A stretch of DNA of 64,000 nt, taken from positions 5,332,001 to 5,396,000 of the forward strand of contig OZ038458.1 of assembly GCA_964036195.1 (NCBI GenBank). The letters run 5' to 3'. This DNA is from Sphaerolaimus hirsutus. Its lineage: Eukaryota > Nematoda > Chromadorea > Monhysterida > Sphaerolaimidae. Numbering within the stretch: the first letter of the stretch is position 1; every line of letters starts with the position of its first letter. Shown in pieces: positions 49,401 through 55,400 of the stretch. The position numbers and the translations under genes were made by a program. The notes beneath the pieces are model-generated. The model had not been told where the DNA came from. It did not search any database and saw nothing but the letters and a program-made list of their open reading frames with translations.

Positions 49401-50583
49401 ATTACCTCGAAATACCCCCATGGGGGTTTATTATTTCGCCAGCAAAATTGGAGGGGGTTAATTCGAGGGGGGGGTTATAATACTAGAAATTTTCGTGAGG
49501 ACTGTAGCAAAGAGAAGGCATTTGCGCGTACACAAAACACGTAATAAATGCGCTCAAACAGGATATATTTGGACATAAAAACATAGATAGCTACCACAAA
49601 CTAGTCTGTGTAGCTGCGGTGCAAATTACCTAGCAGTGGTAAATACATCATGTATAATACATTGCATACATGATGTACATCATTGCGGACAGGCGATATT
49701 TCGAGGGGGTTTTTTTCGCCAGCCCATTTTGAGGGGGGGTAATTCGAGGGGGGGTTAATTCGAGGGGTAGGTAATTCGAGGGGCGAGGTATTTATGGGGG
49801 TCCATATCGAGGATCTGCAGTACTTTTTACAAGCTACTATTTCCCATAATGCATCGAAAACAAACACGCCAAACTGATAAATCTGTTGTGCATACTGGAG
49901 TCGTTAACTTCACGTTTCCCCCCATGGACTTCTTCCCCCCCGTGGTGTGATGCATTAGCATTATGTCCGTGCGGACATAACGCTAATGGAACACGACAAA
50001 ACGGTAATGCAACACGACAAAACGCTAATGCAACACGGACAAAACGCTAATACAACACACTCCGGGGGCAAGTTGTCCACGGGGGGAAATACTTGAGTTG
50101 ACCGTAATGACTCTGTTTACTTCCGTCAGAAGTAATCGACGGACCTTTTATTTCCGTAAACTCAGTGTTGGAAATTATCACCTTCGGAAATTTCGGTGGT
50201 TAACTAGTGTGAGCAGGGCCAACAAAGCATAAGTATATTGAAAAAAACCCTGGGAAATGCGATTATGAGAGAAATTTTACGACAAAAACTGACGCTTCCC
50301 CGTTAGAGCGCCGATTCACCATACAAGACAAAATCGAAAAACACCCCCCCCCCCCAAACACAGAGACACGACAGCAATCTTGGATCTGCGCCAACAATTA
50401 GTTGCCTGCCTCCAAGTGGAGCTGGGCGGCTGTTCAGACACCTTACAATCCATTTTGGCAATTTGCCCAAATTTGGCGAGTGCTGCGGATGCGCACCTAC
50501 AGGCGCTGGCCCGTTTCAGACTAGAGCAGCCGAACGTGGAATTGCCAGCTTTGTATAGAGAGCTGTTTGTGATCGACGCGTGA
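19346..50583 (+). CDS. Hr3: Nuclear hormone receptor HR3 (ROR/NR1F orthologue), complete C-terminus, alternative 5' ends
   Basis: HR3 is the ecdysone-induced orphan receptor related to vertebrate ROR; it binds DNA as a monomer in the nucleus and acts in moulting. Shared exons: 41602-41829, 42492-42654, 43144-43517, 46694-46815, 47873-48005, 48950-49253 and 50364-50583. With the first exon 39641-39881 all phases agree and the protein is 594 aa. Visible: two C4 zinc fingers starting [15 protein letters not shown], the P-box CEGCKG, the C-terminal extension [17 protein letters not shown] typical of HR3/ROR, a His/Ser/Pro-rich hinge, the ligand-domain signature [20 protein letters not shown], and a terminal helix PALYRELF (AF-2). 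The ligand domain after GSFEVAL is clearly more divergent than in insects I can recall. The second 5' end (19346-19937) lies 21.7 kb upstream of the DNA-binding exon. Whether each 5' end has its own promoter is inferred. Confidence 0.94.
19666..19937 (+). CDS. Hr3: Hr3 second 5' exon, Gln/His-rich
   Basis: Acceptor TGTGTTTACAG; donor AAAG|GTGGGT. It encodes a basic/Ser-Thr stretch, [18 protein letters not shown], then runs of Q and H, ending ISTAIK. Its phase-1 end joins exon 41602 to read [14 protein letters not shown], which parallels the IKAQIEIIPCK junction known from Drosophila HR3. This junction similarity is strong evidence that the exon belongs to Hr3. Confidence 0.8.
20165..20447. 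mobile_element. ATACTCGGCGGAC-ended fold-back element in Hr3 intron
   Basis: Left end TATACTCGGCGGACCGCAAAGTATGC; right end GCATGCTGTCCGCCGAGTATA. It directly abuts the related 20448-21079 element, which begins within the shared TATAAAGTC. The ATGATGGA repeats near 20370-20410 are a local tandem. Confidence 0.7.
20448..21079 (-). mobile_element. CGGCGGAC-ended element, long copy, reverse orientation
   Basis: Reverse-complement copy of 12248-12870: starts TAAAGTCAGCAGACGTATCACC and ends AATGTCCGCCGACTTTA. The ORF remnant on the minus strand (20746-20979) shares [18 protein letters not shown] with the other long copy. Confidence 0.8.
21925..22115. mobile_element. Fold-back element TATACTCCAGCGACATTACACC (copy 1)
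   Basis: Left arm ATACTGCAGCGACATTACACC; right arm GTGTAATGTCGCTGGAGTAT; arms of about 90 bp through ATGAAATCTACCATATCCCA. A second full copy is at 30351-30545 and a lone arm at 23135-23230. Confidence 0.8.
23297..23751. mobile_element. CCGTATT/AATACGG element with TA target duplication
   Basis: Flanked by TA; left end CCGTATTTCCTCGAAATACCCCCC; right end GGGGGTATTTCGAGGAAATACGG then TA. The arms repeat GGGGGGG-rich segments; the centre (23400-23640) is AT-rich with no ORF of note. Confidence 0.8.
24945..25181 (-). pseudogene. BEL/Pao pol fragment (RT-RNase H linker), copy in block 1
   Basis: Same linker as 25688-25924 but directly followed (at 25228-25570) by the protease-side segment, with the RT region missing. 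This is the deletion junction that defines the shorter block. Confidence 0.8.
25688..25924 (-). pseudogene. BEL/Pao pol fragment (RT-RNase H linker), copy in block 2
   Basis: Encodes [20 protein letters not shown], the conserved linker downstream of BEL/Pao reverse transcriptase. It is 97-99% identical by eye to 24945-25181, differing at single bases such as C/T at 25866. It lies in the expected order downstream of the RT fragment. Confidence 0.8.
25956..27105 (-). pseudogene. BEL/Pao retrotransposon pol fragment (reverse transcriptase), inactive
   Basis: Minus-strand reading frame 26033-26728 carries [17 protein letters not shown] (here [19 protein letters not shown]), the preceding [19 protein letters not shown], and a YVDH box, all typical of BEL/Pao reverse transcriptase. 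Upstream on the same strand 26758-26930 reads [17 protein letters not shown], the protease-to-RT linker. Breaks: the catalytic box has His for its second Asp, an in-frame stop lies at 26792-26794, and a frameshift follows near 26905. It is a degraded copy, not a functional element. Confidence 0.85.
27379..28380. repeat. One-kilobase near-perfect palindrome (fold-back element)
   Basis: Left arm begins ACACCAAACAACGATTGCCAATG and the right arm ends CATTGGCAATAGATGTTTGGTG. Arms of about 450 bp contain a CCGTATTTCCTCGAATAAGCCC end, CTACAAATCTGTAGGG, and CATCCCTTAAGGTCGCCGATAT in both orientations. The unpaired centre is about 27837-27920. No convincing ORF. Confidence 0.85.
28381..28910. repeat. 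Second palindrome sharing the inner arms of 27379-28380
   Basis: Repeats the inner arm (GAGCAAGGCGGTTTGTAAAATATAC and its complement), but the central loop (28575-28650) is in the opposite orientation to the loop of the first palindrome. The outer CCGTATT arms are missing on the left. Confidence 0.8.
28911..30350. other. Hr3 intron 1, unassigned AT-rich segment
   Basis: No exon seen. Contains a partial CCGTATT-type end (CTCGAATAAGTCCCCCCTC at 29240), TTTTATACCTTTT repeats near 29400-29440, and AT-rich sequence. The ORF at 29977-30210 has no recognisable product. Confidence 0.5.
30351..30545. mobile_element. Fold-back element TATACTCCAGCGACATTA (copy 2)
   Basis: TATACTCCAGCGACATTAGACC...AATGTCGCTGGAGTATA, arms about 90 bp. 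A near match to 21925-22115. Confidence 0.85.
30776..31321. mobile_element. AGTTGTTAAAA-ended element (copy 2)
   Basis: AGTTGTTAAAAGTACTGAAC...ACGTAAATACGTTTTAACAACT. The inner hairpin ACTCGCGTACTTTCAAAAAGTACGCGAGT is the clearest in the window. GC-rich tracts (30570-30770 and 31325-31385) flank it. Confidence 0.8.
31788..31978 (+). mobile_element. Introner-like copy in Hr3 intron 1
   Basis: Left end GGTGTTACTTCCAGACTATG; right end TTACAGGGTCTGGGCGTGGCC; interior GTCATGAAAAGTGTCAAAAG. Not at a splice site. Confidence 0.75.
32490..32695 (+). mobile_element. Introner-like copy in Hr3 intron 1, second
   Basis: Left end CAGGTGCTACTCTCAG; right end TTACAGGGTCTGGGAGTGCCCCCG. The centre is a near-perfect palindrome around AAAATGGCAACCGAGTTGCCATTTT. 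It carries the GCCCCC-type right end in the same orientation as Hr3 transcription, so it has a donor-like GT but no terminal AG. Confidence 0.8.
32700..33777. other. Hr3 intron 1, no exon seen
   Basis: A GC-rich patch at 32870-33000 with GCGCCGCGCGCCCCCGCGCA followed by a 15-G run, then AT-rich DNA. Translations here are composition-driven. Confidence 0.5.
33778..33994. repeat. CACTAGTTGACAC fold-back element
   Basis: GACAGCCAGCACACTAGTTGACACTTG...CAAGTGTCAACTATGTGCTGGCTGTC. Inner arms TCACGTG-TTGCGTAGCGATC and GATCGCTACATGACACGTGA. Confidence 0.8.
34730..35178. mobile_element. AGTTGTTAAAA-type element (copy 3)
   Basis: Left end AGTTGTTAGAATTACGGAAC; right end ACATTTTAACAACT. Inner hairpin GTACGCGTGTACTTTTCAAATGTACGCGT. 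Confidence 0.7.
35179..37837. other. Hr3 intron 1, GC patches and simple repeats; no exon seen
   Basis: Contains a palindromic segment about 35890-36200 (CGGTGCACAAGTAGCAA... and its complement TTACTTGTGCACCGG) whose right half recurs at 38310-38410. GC-rich tracts lie at 36215-36400 and 36690-36780. Confidence 0.5.
37838..38912. mobile_element. AGCATTGAAAAA-ended AT-rich element (copy 1)
   Basis: Starts CGACTAGCATTGAAAAAATCTCT and ends TTTTTTTCAATGCTAAACACGACG. The terminal arms (~150 bp) are strings of ATATAATTAAATCTCT and AGAGATTTTCTGAGA. The interior carries a relic of the AGTTGTTAAAA family (38165-38310). Confidence 0.75.
39641..39881 (+). CDS. Hr3: Hr3 alternative first coding exon, 80 aa
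   Basis: ATG at 39641, donor GAAG|GTGATT at 39882, phase 1, which fits the same acceptor at 41602. It encodes a basic Ala/Arg-rich, probably helical segment ([20 protein letters not shown]) and ends [11 protein letters not shown]. The GC content and clean frame up to a GT donor support a real exon. The protein sequence itself is not one I recognise, so isoform status is inferred. A GCGCC element begins about 45 bp downstream. Confidence 0.65.
39925..40140. repeat. GCGCC element just downstream of the Hr3 alternative first exon
   Basis: Begins TAGTGATGGAAAAAGCGCCAGG; modules GCGCCAAGCGCCAATGGCGCC. The right end is truncated near 40135. Confidence 0.75.
40655..40880. repeat. GCGCC element, copy
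   Basis: Modules GGCGCCAAGCGCCAAAAGCG and a right end GGCGCTTTTCCATCACTA. Adjacent on the right is a CCGTATT element (40909-40994). Confidence 0.75.
40909..40994. mobile_element. Minimal CCGTATT/AATACGG element, TA-flanked
   Basis: TTACCGTATTTCCTCGAAATACCCCC...GAGAAAATACGGTAAA, about 86 bp between TA dinucleotides. The shortest complete copy in the window. Confidence 0.8.
41310..41540. repeat. CACTAGTTGACA fold-back element before the Hr3 DNA-binding exon
   Basis: Left CACACACTAGTTGACATCG; right AATGTCAACTAGAGTATG; ends about 60 bp before the acceptor at 41601. Confidence 0.6.
41602..41829 (+). CDS. Hr3: Hr3 exon encoding both zinc fingers of the DNA-binding domain
   Basis: Acceptor CCCCCCACAG, donor GATG|GTAGAG, phases 1/1. 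Encodes [20 protein letters not shown] through the second finger, including the P-box and [20 protein letters not shown]. All eight zinc cysteines are present. Near-identity to arthropod HR3 makes this the anchor of the gene call. Confidence 0.97.
41889..41979. repeat. Minimal GCGCC element in Hr3 intron
   Basis: TAGTGATGGAATGGCGCCGTGG...GGCGCTTTTCCATCACTA, 91 bp, complete with both ends. It gives the basic unit of the GCGCC family. Confidence 0.85.
42492..42654 (+). CDS. Hr3: Hr3 exon: DNA-binding C-terminal extension
   Basis: Acceptor ACGCGCAG, donor CCTAG|GTTGGT, phases 1/2. Encodes [19 protein letters not shown], the extension that contacts the A/T-rich half of the ROR response element, then a Gly/Met-rich linker ending AYVPPR/S. 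Confidence 0.95.
43144..43517 (+). CDS. Hr3: Hr3 hinge exon
   Basis: Acceptor CCCTCACAG, donor ATTG|GTGGGT, phases 2/1. A low-complexity hinge rich in Ser, Pro, His and Thr ([33 protein letters not shown]), ending with [17 protein letters not shown]. The ILTEFKTEP motif has a charged core that could be a sumoylation-type site; that is only a suggestion. Confidence 0.85.
43596..43793. mobile_element. ATACTCGGCGGACAGC fold-back family (copy 1)
   Basis: TATACTAGGTGGACAGCAAAG...AGAGTGATGTCCGCGTAGTGAATATA. Inner arms GAATCCTACC and GGTAGGTTTCCATACT. Copies also at 55058-55252 and 60229-60425. Confidence 0.75.
44077..46276. mobile_element. AGCATTGAAAAA-ended AT-rich element (2.2-kb copy)
   Basis: Starts TGATTAGCATTGAAAAAAACC and ends TTTTTTCAATGCTAAATGTGA, with ~200-bp terminal arms. 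It is the longest copy and has a 1-kb unique interior (44640-45880) with short unrelated ORFs (45436-45736) that I cannot assign. It lies in Hr3 intron between 43517 and 46694. Confidence 0.7.
46694..46815 (+). CDS. Hr3: Hr3 exon: start of ligand-binding domain
   Basis: Acceptor CCCCTCACAG; donor CAATG|GTTGGT chosen because the next exon needs phase 0. Encodes [20 protein letters not shown] and then [21 protein letters not shown]. This aligns in position with helix 1 of HR3 (LIKTLAEAHANT in Drosophila). An AT-rich mobile element starts about 8 bp past the donor. Confidence 0.75.
46820..47231. mobile_element. AGCATTGAAAAA element abutting the Hr3 exon 46694-46815 donor
   Basis: Starts TGTGATTAGCATTGAAAAATT and ends GAGATTTTTTCAATGATGAG. 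Interior palindrome AAATATGAATATCCCAGAGA with its complement. It begins inside the first ten bases of the intron. Confidence 0.7.
47873..48005 (+). CDS. Hr3: Hr3 exon: ligand-domain signature
   Basis: Acceptor CACACGCAG, donor AGAG|GTACGG, phases 0/1. Encodes [20 protein letters not shown] and [20 protein letters not shown], the helix 3-5 signature of NR1 receptors, nearly identical to insect HR3. Confidence 0.93.
48154..48690. repeat. 0.53-kb near-perfect palindrome in Hr3 intron
   Basis: The left arm starts TTAAGCGGGAATTAGAGCTC and the right arm ends GAGCTCTAATTCCCGCTTAA. The centre is GACTATTGC-TT-GCAATAGTC at 48415-48434, so the loop is 2 bp. The arms have repeated GACGTGAAATGATGACGTG. 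Confidence 0.88.
48950..49253 (+). CDS. Hr3: Hr3 exon: ligand-binding domain middle
   Basis: Acceptor CCCCCACAG, donor GTTAG|GTGAGT, phases 1/2. [11 protein letters not shown] continues the LLK-GSFE block; later [20 protein letters not shown] matches the helix 8-9 region (LTETELALYQSLVLLWPER in Drosophila). The segment between them is unusually Cys-rich ([17 protein letters not shown]). Confidence 0.92.
49395..49812. mobile_element. Rearranged CCGTATT-family element in Hr3 intron 8
   Basis: Begins TACCGTATTACCTCGAAATACCCCC; several GGGGGTTAATTCGAGGGG blocks near 49690-49790 mark the right arm. The interior holds ATGATGTACATCAT inverted motifs. Confidence 0.65.
49945..50062. repeat. Short tandem repeat AACACGACAAAACGCTAATGC
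   Basis: Four to five imperfect units of about 22 bp (AACACGACAAAACGCTAATG with ACGG variants) in Hr3 intron 8, preceded by an inverted ATTAGCATTATGTCCG unit. Confidence 0.8.
50364..50583 (+). CDS. Hr3: Hr3 last coding exon with AF-2 helix
   Basis: Acceptor AAACACAG, phase 2, stop TGA at 50581. Encodes [20 protein letters not shown] through [20 protein letters not shown] and IDA. The C-terminal LYRELF is the activation helix of HR3/ROR receptors. A possible poly(A) hexamer AATAAA is at 51852. Confidence 0.93.
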
Positions 50584-52477
50584 GAATGAAACTTGATGGC
50601 TATTTGTCACTTTGTAGCACTTTTTTCTGTCGTTGCAAAATGTCGTAGCATTGAATGGGAGATGTGTCATTACAAGTGCAGCTTATTTTGGTGAGCAAAG
50701 GACAGCCAAGCTGATTTTGCAACGACAGGGAAGTAACGGAATGGACAAATAGCGAGGGAAATGCAGGTGCATATAAATATCCAAGGGATGCATAAAAATC
50801 ATTGTATTTATAAAAACTATCATAAAAACATGAAAAAATATAAACGCATCTGCATTCCCTCACTACAAATAATGATTCGCTTAAGTTCACCATAATTTGA
50901 ATGTCAAAATTTCTACTCTGCAGTTACAGATGTGTGGAGTTTTGAACATTCAAATAATATTATATTTTTAATTAGTTGGTAGCATTTGTCTATCTTGTAG
51001 ATCTTGTCTATAGAAACGTCTCTGTCATGTAAAATTTTCACTTTTTTATTTGTTTGAGTAGACCAAAAGTTCCACATGAAGCGTGTATTTAAAAATGTAG
51101 TAGGGATGGATGCATTATGAGCTAAACTTCAAACATTCTACACTATTCCCTTTAATTTTCACTTATATTTATTATCTCTTGTTTTATTTGCATAATTACA
51201 AGGTAGGTAGGTATATTGTACACATACATAATTAGGCTGTCTTGAGTACTAAAACAGTAATTTTACGTGTTTTTTCTCTCTTCATTTTACTCCACACTGC
51301 CTAAGTGCTTTCACACTGCCAAAATGATCCATTAAAGATGCTACTATTCCTGCCGCCTCAAAATTTATTAATAATTCCTTTATTACTTTTATTTTAACTT
51401 ATTTACCTGAGATCTTCCAATCAGTCTTTCACAATATTTTTATATATAGCTTGCAATCACCTGTGGCAATATTTTCTATCATGTTATGCAATATTCAGTT
51501 ATGTTTATGACTCGACTTATTTAAAAGTTGCTTTTTGTGTGAAAACATGTATTTATTTATGTAGGTAGGTTAAGATGATCTGTACCCAGGGGTGAAATTC
51601 GATTGCCCGACATATTTTTGTGCGGTCACATTTTGCGATGTGCAAAATTTTCAAAGGCAAAGGTTTTGCAGTTCCTTTTACTGGCATTCCCACTGCATCG
51701 GGTAATGTATCGGATATAATTAAACGGACTGCCCAAAAATGTGTCGATAAAATTCAATTTCATCCCAATATTATTTATTTAGTATTAAATCATTTCATTT
51801 TCTGTCTCTAACAAAAATTCCCTGTGATTTGCGAGTTCTTTTACTATGAACAATAAATATGATTCATCAAACAGTAAACTCCAACGAGTTGGAATATTTA
51901 TATATTTTTCCACACTGGAATGATAAAGAGCAATTTTGACATAATGTACCACGCTGGCAGGCACAAAGAATTTGCAACCAAAAAAAGAAAAGAAAAACGA
52001 TGTAAAATGTGTGATAGAATGTGCCTACGCATACTAGTTTCCAACCAAAATTATTTTTTTGAGAACTCACACACAAGCTTTGAACATATTCGAGTCGACT
52101 GGAATGAGTAATTTTAAAGCTACGCCAACAGCAGTTGACGGACACCTTATTCCGGTAAACTCAAATGAATTCAACGCTGATTATGATTTTCCAGTTTTGT
52201 AAAAATTTCGGGAGAAAACTAATGTGTTTGGGTAACTTGAAAAAGCACAAAAACCGGGAAGATGTAAAGCTGCCATTCGGAAGGTGTCACCGCTGTACCA
52301 CGGGGACAGGTGCCACTTCCAGAACCTGTGAAAATGTCAATGCCATGCAAAGTGTCAAAAGTCATGGAGAATACCCTGCAAAATGGCAACTGGTTGCTAT
52401 TTTCCATAACTTTTGACATTTTGCATGACATTTGACATTTTACAGGGTCTGGGAGTGGCACGGGGGCGTTATCAAGC
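50584..52477. other. Convergent 3' flanks of Hr3 and DCTN5
   Basis: No gene seen. AT-rich, with a candidate Hr3 poly(A) signal (AATAAA, 51852), a CATACTAGTTTCCAACC fold-back at 52018-52228, and the introner-like copy at 52310-52461 next to the DCTN5 stop. The ORF at 51620-51811 has no recognisable product. Confidence 0.55.
52310..52461 (-). mobile_element. Introner-like copy 17 bp after the DCTN5 stop codon
   Basis: On the gene strand it starts GTGCCACTCCCAGACCCTGTAAAATG and ends CAGGTTCTGGAAGTGGCAC, about 152 bp, the cleanest symmetric copy. The terminal AG of the coding-region copies is absent (GGCACCTGTC follows), so it may be retained in the 3' UTR. Confidence 0.85.
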
Positions 52478-55400
52478 TCAAGACGACGGCACAAACTTTC
52501 TATAGTAGCTTTCAGTGGCGTCTTTCATAAGCTCCATAGTGCAAAATGGTCCCTGACCGACGATCTGACCTGAGAAAAACGCGCATTTACTAGAAACGTG
52601 TCTCGTGTGGCAAATAATCCCCGTGTGACCGGTCCACAATTATCGGTTTTACGGAAATTACATCAATTATAAAATCAATGGTCGAATCCATTTAGTCACA
52701 AATCGATATTGCATTGGGACTTTCAGGATCAGGATCAGGGTTAGGCTTTTCAAATTTCAGACATAGCATGATCCAGAAAATTATCGGGATCCAGTTTGAA
52801 CCCTATCCGAACGAAAAAAAACCCACATTTTTACGCCCCCGGCGAAATTTGCTATGAGATAAAGATTTTCAAATGACGCAAAATGATTCGAGAATTCGCC
52901 CACCATCAAAAAATCTATTCATCACAATAACACAAACCACGCGCTGAAATTTTCCGCCACAAATCTACAAAAAATTTGGCGCCATGCCAACCACCTACCA
53001 GGATTGCCTGAAACCAATGCGAACGGCGGCAGGACAGTGTCCGCTGGAACGACTGTATCCGGCATTATCGTAACGCAATCTTTGACAACCACGCGAGGGC
53101 CCAAAACGCACCGATCGCCTGTTTTTTTTGTTGACATTTAGTCCTTTTTGTTGTCTAGGTGGAGATTTTGGATGGCAAAAAAAGTTGGCGATCTACCTAA
53201 ATACATTCTACAAACAGAATTTTGGTGGATGAAAGTTACTTAAGAGCTCCCTTGAGCCCACTCGAGCGATATGAAAGTGTTTTCCAACATGCCTTCAAAA
53301 TCGACATAAAAGACTATCTGAAACCTACATAATTGTCTACCAGAAATACGTTTTCTGTACTCGCGTACATTCAAAAAGTATACGTAAAAGCAAATAAAGG
53401 AACTTTTTGCGGAGGAAACGTAAACGTATTTACTCTGTACTTGAGTATACGTATTTACCGTATTGGCTTGTTTTGAGTGCCATGCTTGATTTGAGTGCCA
53501 TGCTTGAATACAGTACCAGGGTAACTGCCTTATGAAACAATACAGTGCCATTCTTGAATTGAGTACCCCCCACACGAGAGTATAGCGATTTTTAACCTTC
53601 CCGATTGGTAAGCTCTCGATGGGTAAGCCAAAGTATGTCGATGGGTAAGCCAAAGTGTATCGATAATAAAGCCACACATGGCTTAAAAAAGTGTCTCGAT
53701 TTTTAACCCCTGGTATGTCGATAATAAAGCCAATACATAAATACGTATGGAGCAGACGTAATGAGATGCCGCGGCAAGATATTAAAGTGGTGTTGATGCA
53801 CTGCACCAGCACCTTCAGCACAATGTTGCAATGAGCTAGATCAGTGACTGTATGACATTGGTTTGCTTTTTCCACTGCATTTTACATGACTTTTGGCACT
53901 TTGCATGACATTTGGTATTTTACACCACATTTTTACAGTACTATTCAATGCAAAACATACTTTTTGATCAATATATTTATCTGCAAACTTCACTACAATA
54001 AATATATACATTACATTACACAGGGACGTGTCCAGGATTTTTGAGCGGGGGGGGGGGGCTGCTTCTTTACAGAGGCCGGCGAGGGGGGGGGGCTCAGCCC
54101 CCCCCTAAAATTTTTAGCTACAGGGTTGCGGAATGGCGCCATGGCGCTGGCGCCATAAGTAGGTGCAACGCCATGGCGCCATTGTCGTTGGCGCTAGCGC
54201 CATGGAACGCTGTATATGTATGTAAATATACAGGGATGGGCATCTTCAGTTACCGCTGGAAAAACGCGATAGCTTGAGCTACAGTTGAGCTATCACAATG
54301 AAATTTTAACACAATAGAGTAGACTCCATAGGACACCTATGCTGAAGTTTGCAACCCAAACGGCCACAGTTTGGAGGAGTTGTGGAACACACAGTTTTTA
54401 GTGTAATTTTGTGACTTCACCCCCCTTATCTCGGGACTGGGGGACTATTCGAGTAAAAAAAGAATTTGGTAGTAGGCGCGACCACAACATACTCAAAGGG
54501 CATCAAAATCGGCCGATGTACAACAGAATGGGACGACACCAACGACCGATGCCCCCCCCTCAAATGCCACCCTCGATTTATCCTATGGGTGACGCCAAGT
54601 CACAAAATTACACTAAAAACCGTGTGTTCCACAACTCACCCAAAATGTGGCCGTTTGGGTTGCAAACTTCAGAATAGGTGTCCTATGGAGTCTACTCCAT
54701 TGTGTTAAAATTTCATTATGATAGCTCAACCGTAGCTCAATCTATCGCATTTTCCCAGCGGTAACTGAAGATGCCCACCCCTGTACATACAAAACAGCAA
54801 AAAAGCACAACATTGAGTGTATTTATAACGATTTGTGGCCACATGGAGCAAATCGGATGATAATATGTTATGTTTGGAGAAGAATGCGCGCTTGCGCGCA
54901 AAATTTTTTAAGCTGACGTTGAAAAAGTCACATTTTCCGGTCACTTTCTGGTCTCGCCGCGGGAAGGGGGGGGGGCTGCAGCCCCCCCCCGCCCCCCCCC
55001 CTGGATACGGCCCTGACATTACACTTTTACATTATATTTGTGTATAAATACTTTACATTTATACTCGGCAGACATCACACTTAGTATGAAAACCTACAAT
55101 AACCCATCTGAATAATGAACCAAAAATTATAGTTTTTTTCACCATAATATTGCATTTTTACGATGGAATTATTAATTGCAAAATTTATCACAAGATTTTA
55201 TTCATTTAATTATGGTAGGTTTCCATACTAAGTGTGCAGTCTGCTGAGTATACATAGTATTTATTGGCGCCGCTTATTTTCACCTAGCAGTTTGCACATT
55301 TGATAAAGGTGCCCAGACATAATTGCCTCATGTTCATACCTCAGTAATTCATTGGTGTATTTAATGTTTTGTACACACCAGTAATTCATTGATGTATAAG

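Noticed and set aside
49945..50062. CRISPR-like spaced repeat
   Set aside because: Units are directly tandem without unique spacers, in a eukaryotic intron; it is a minisatellite.
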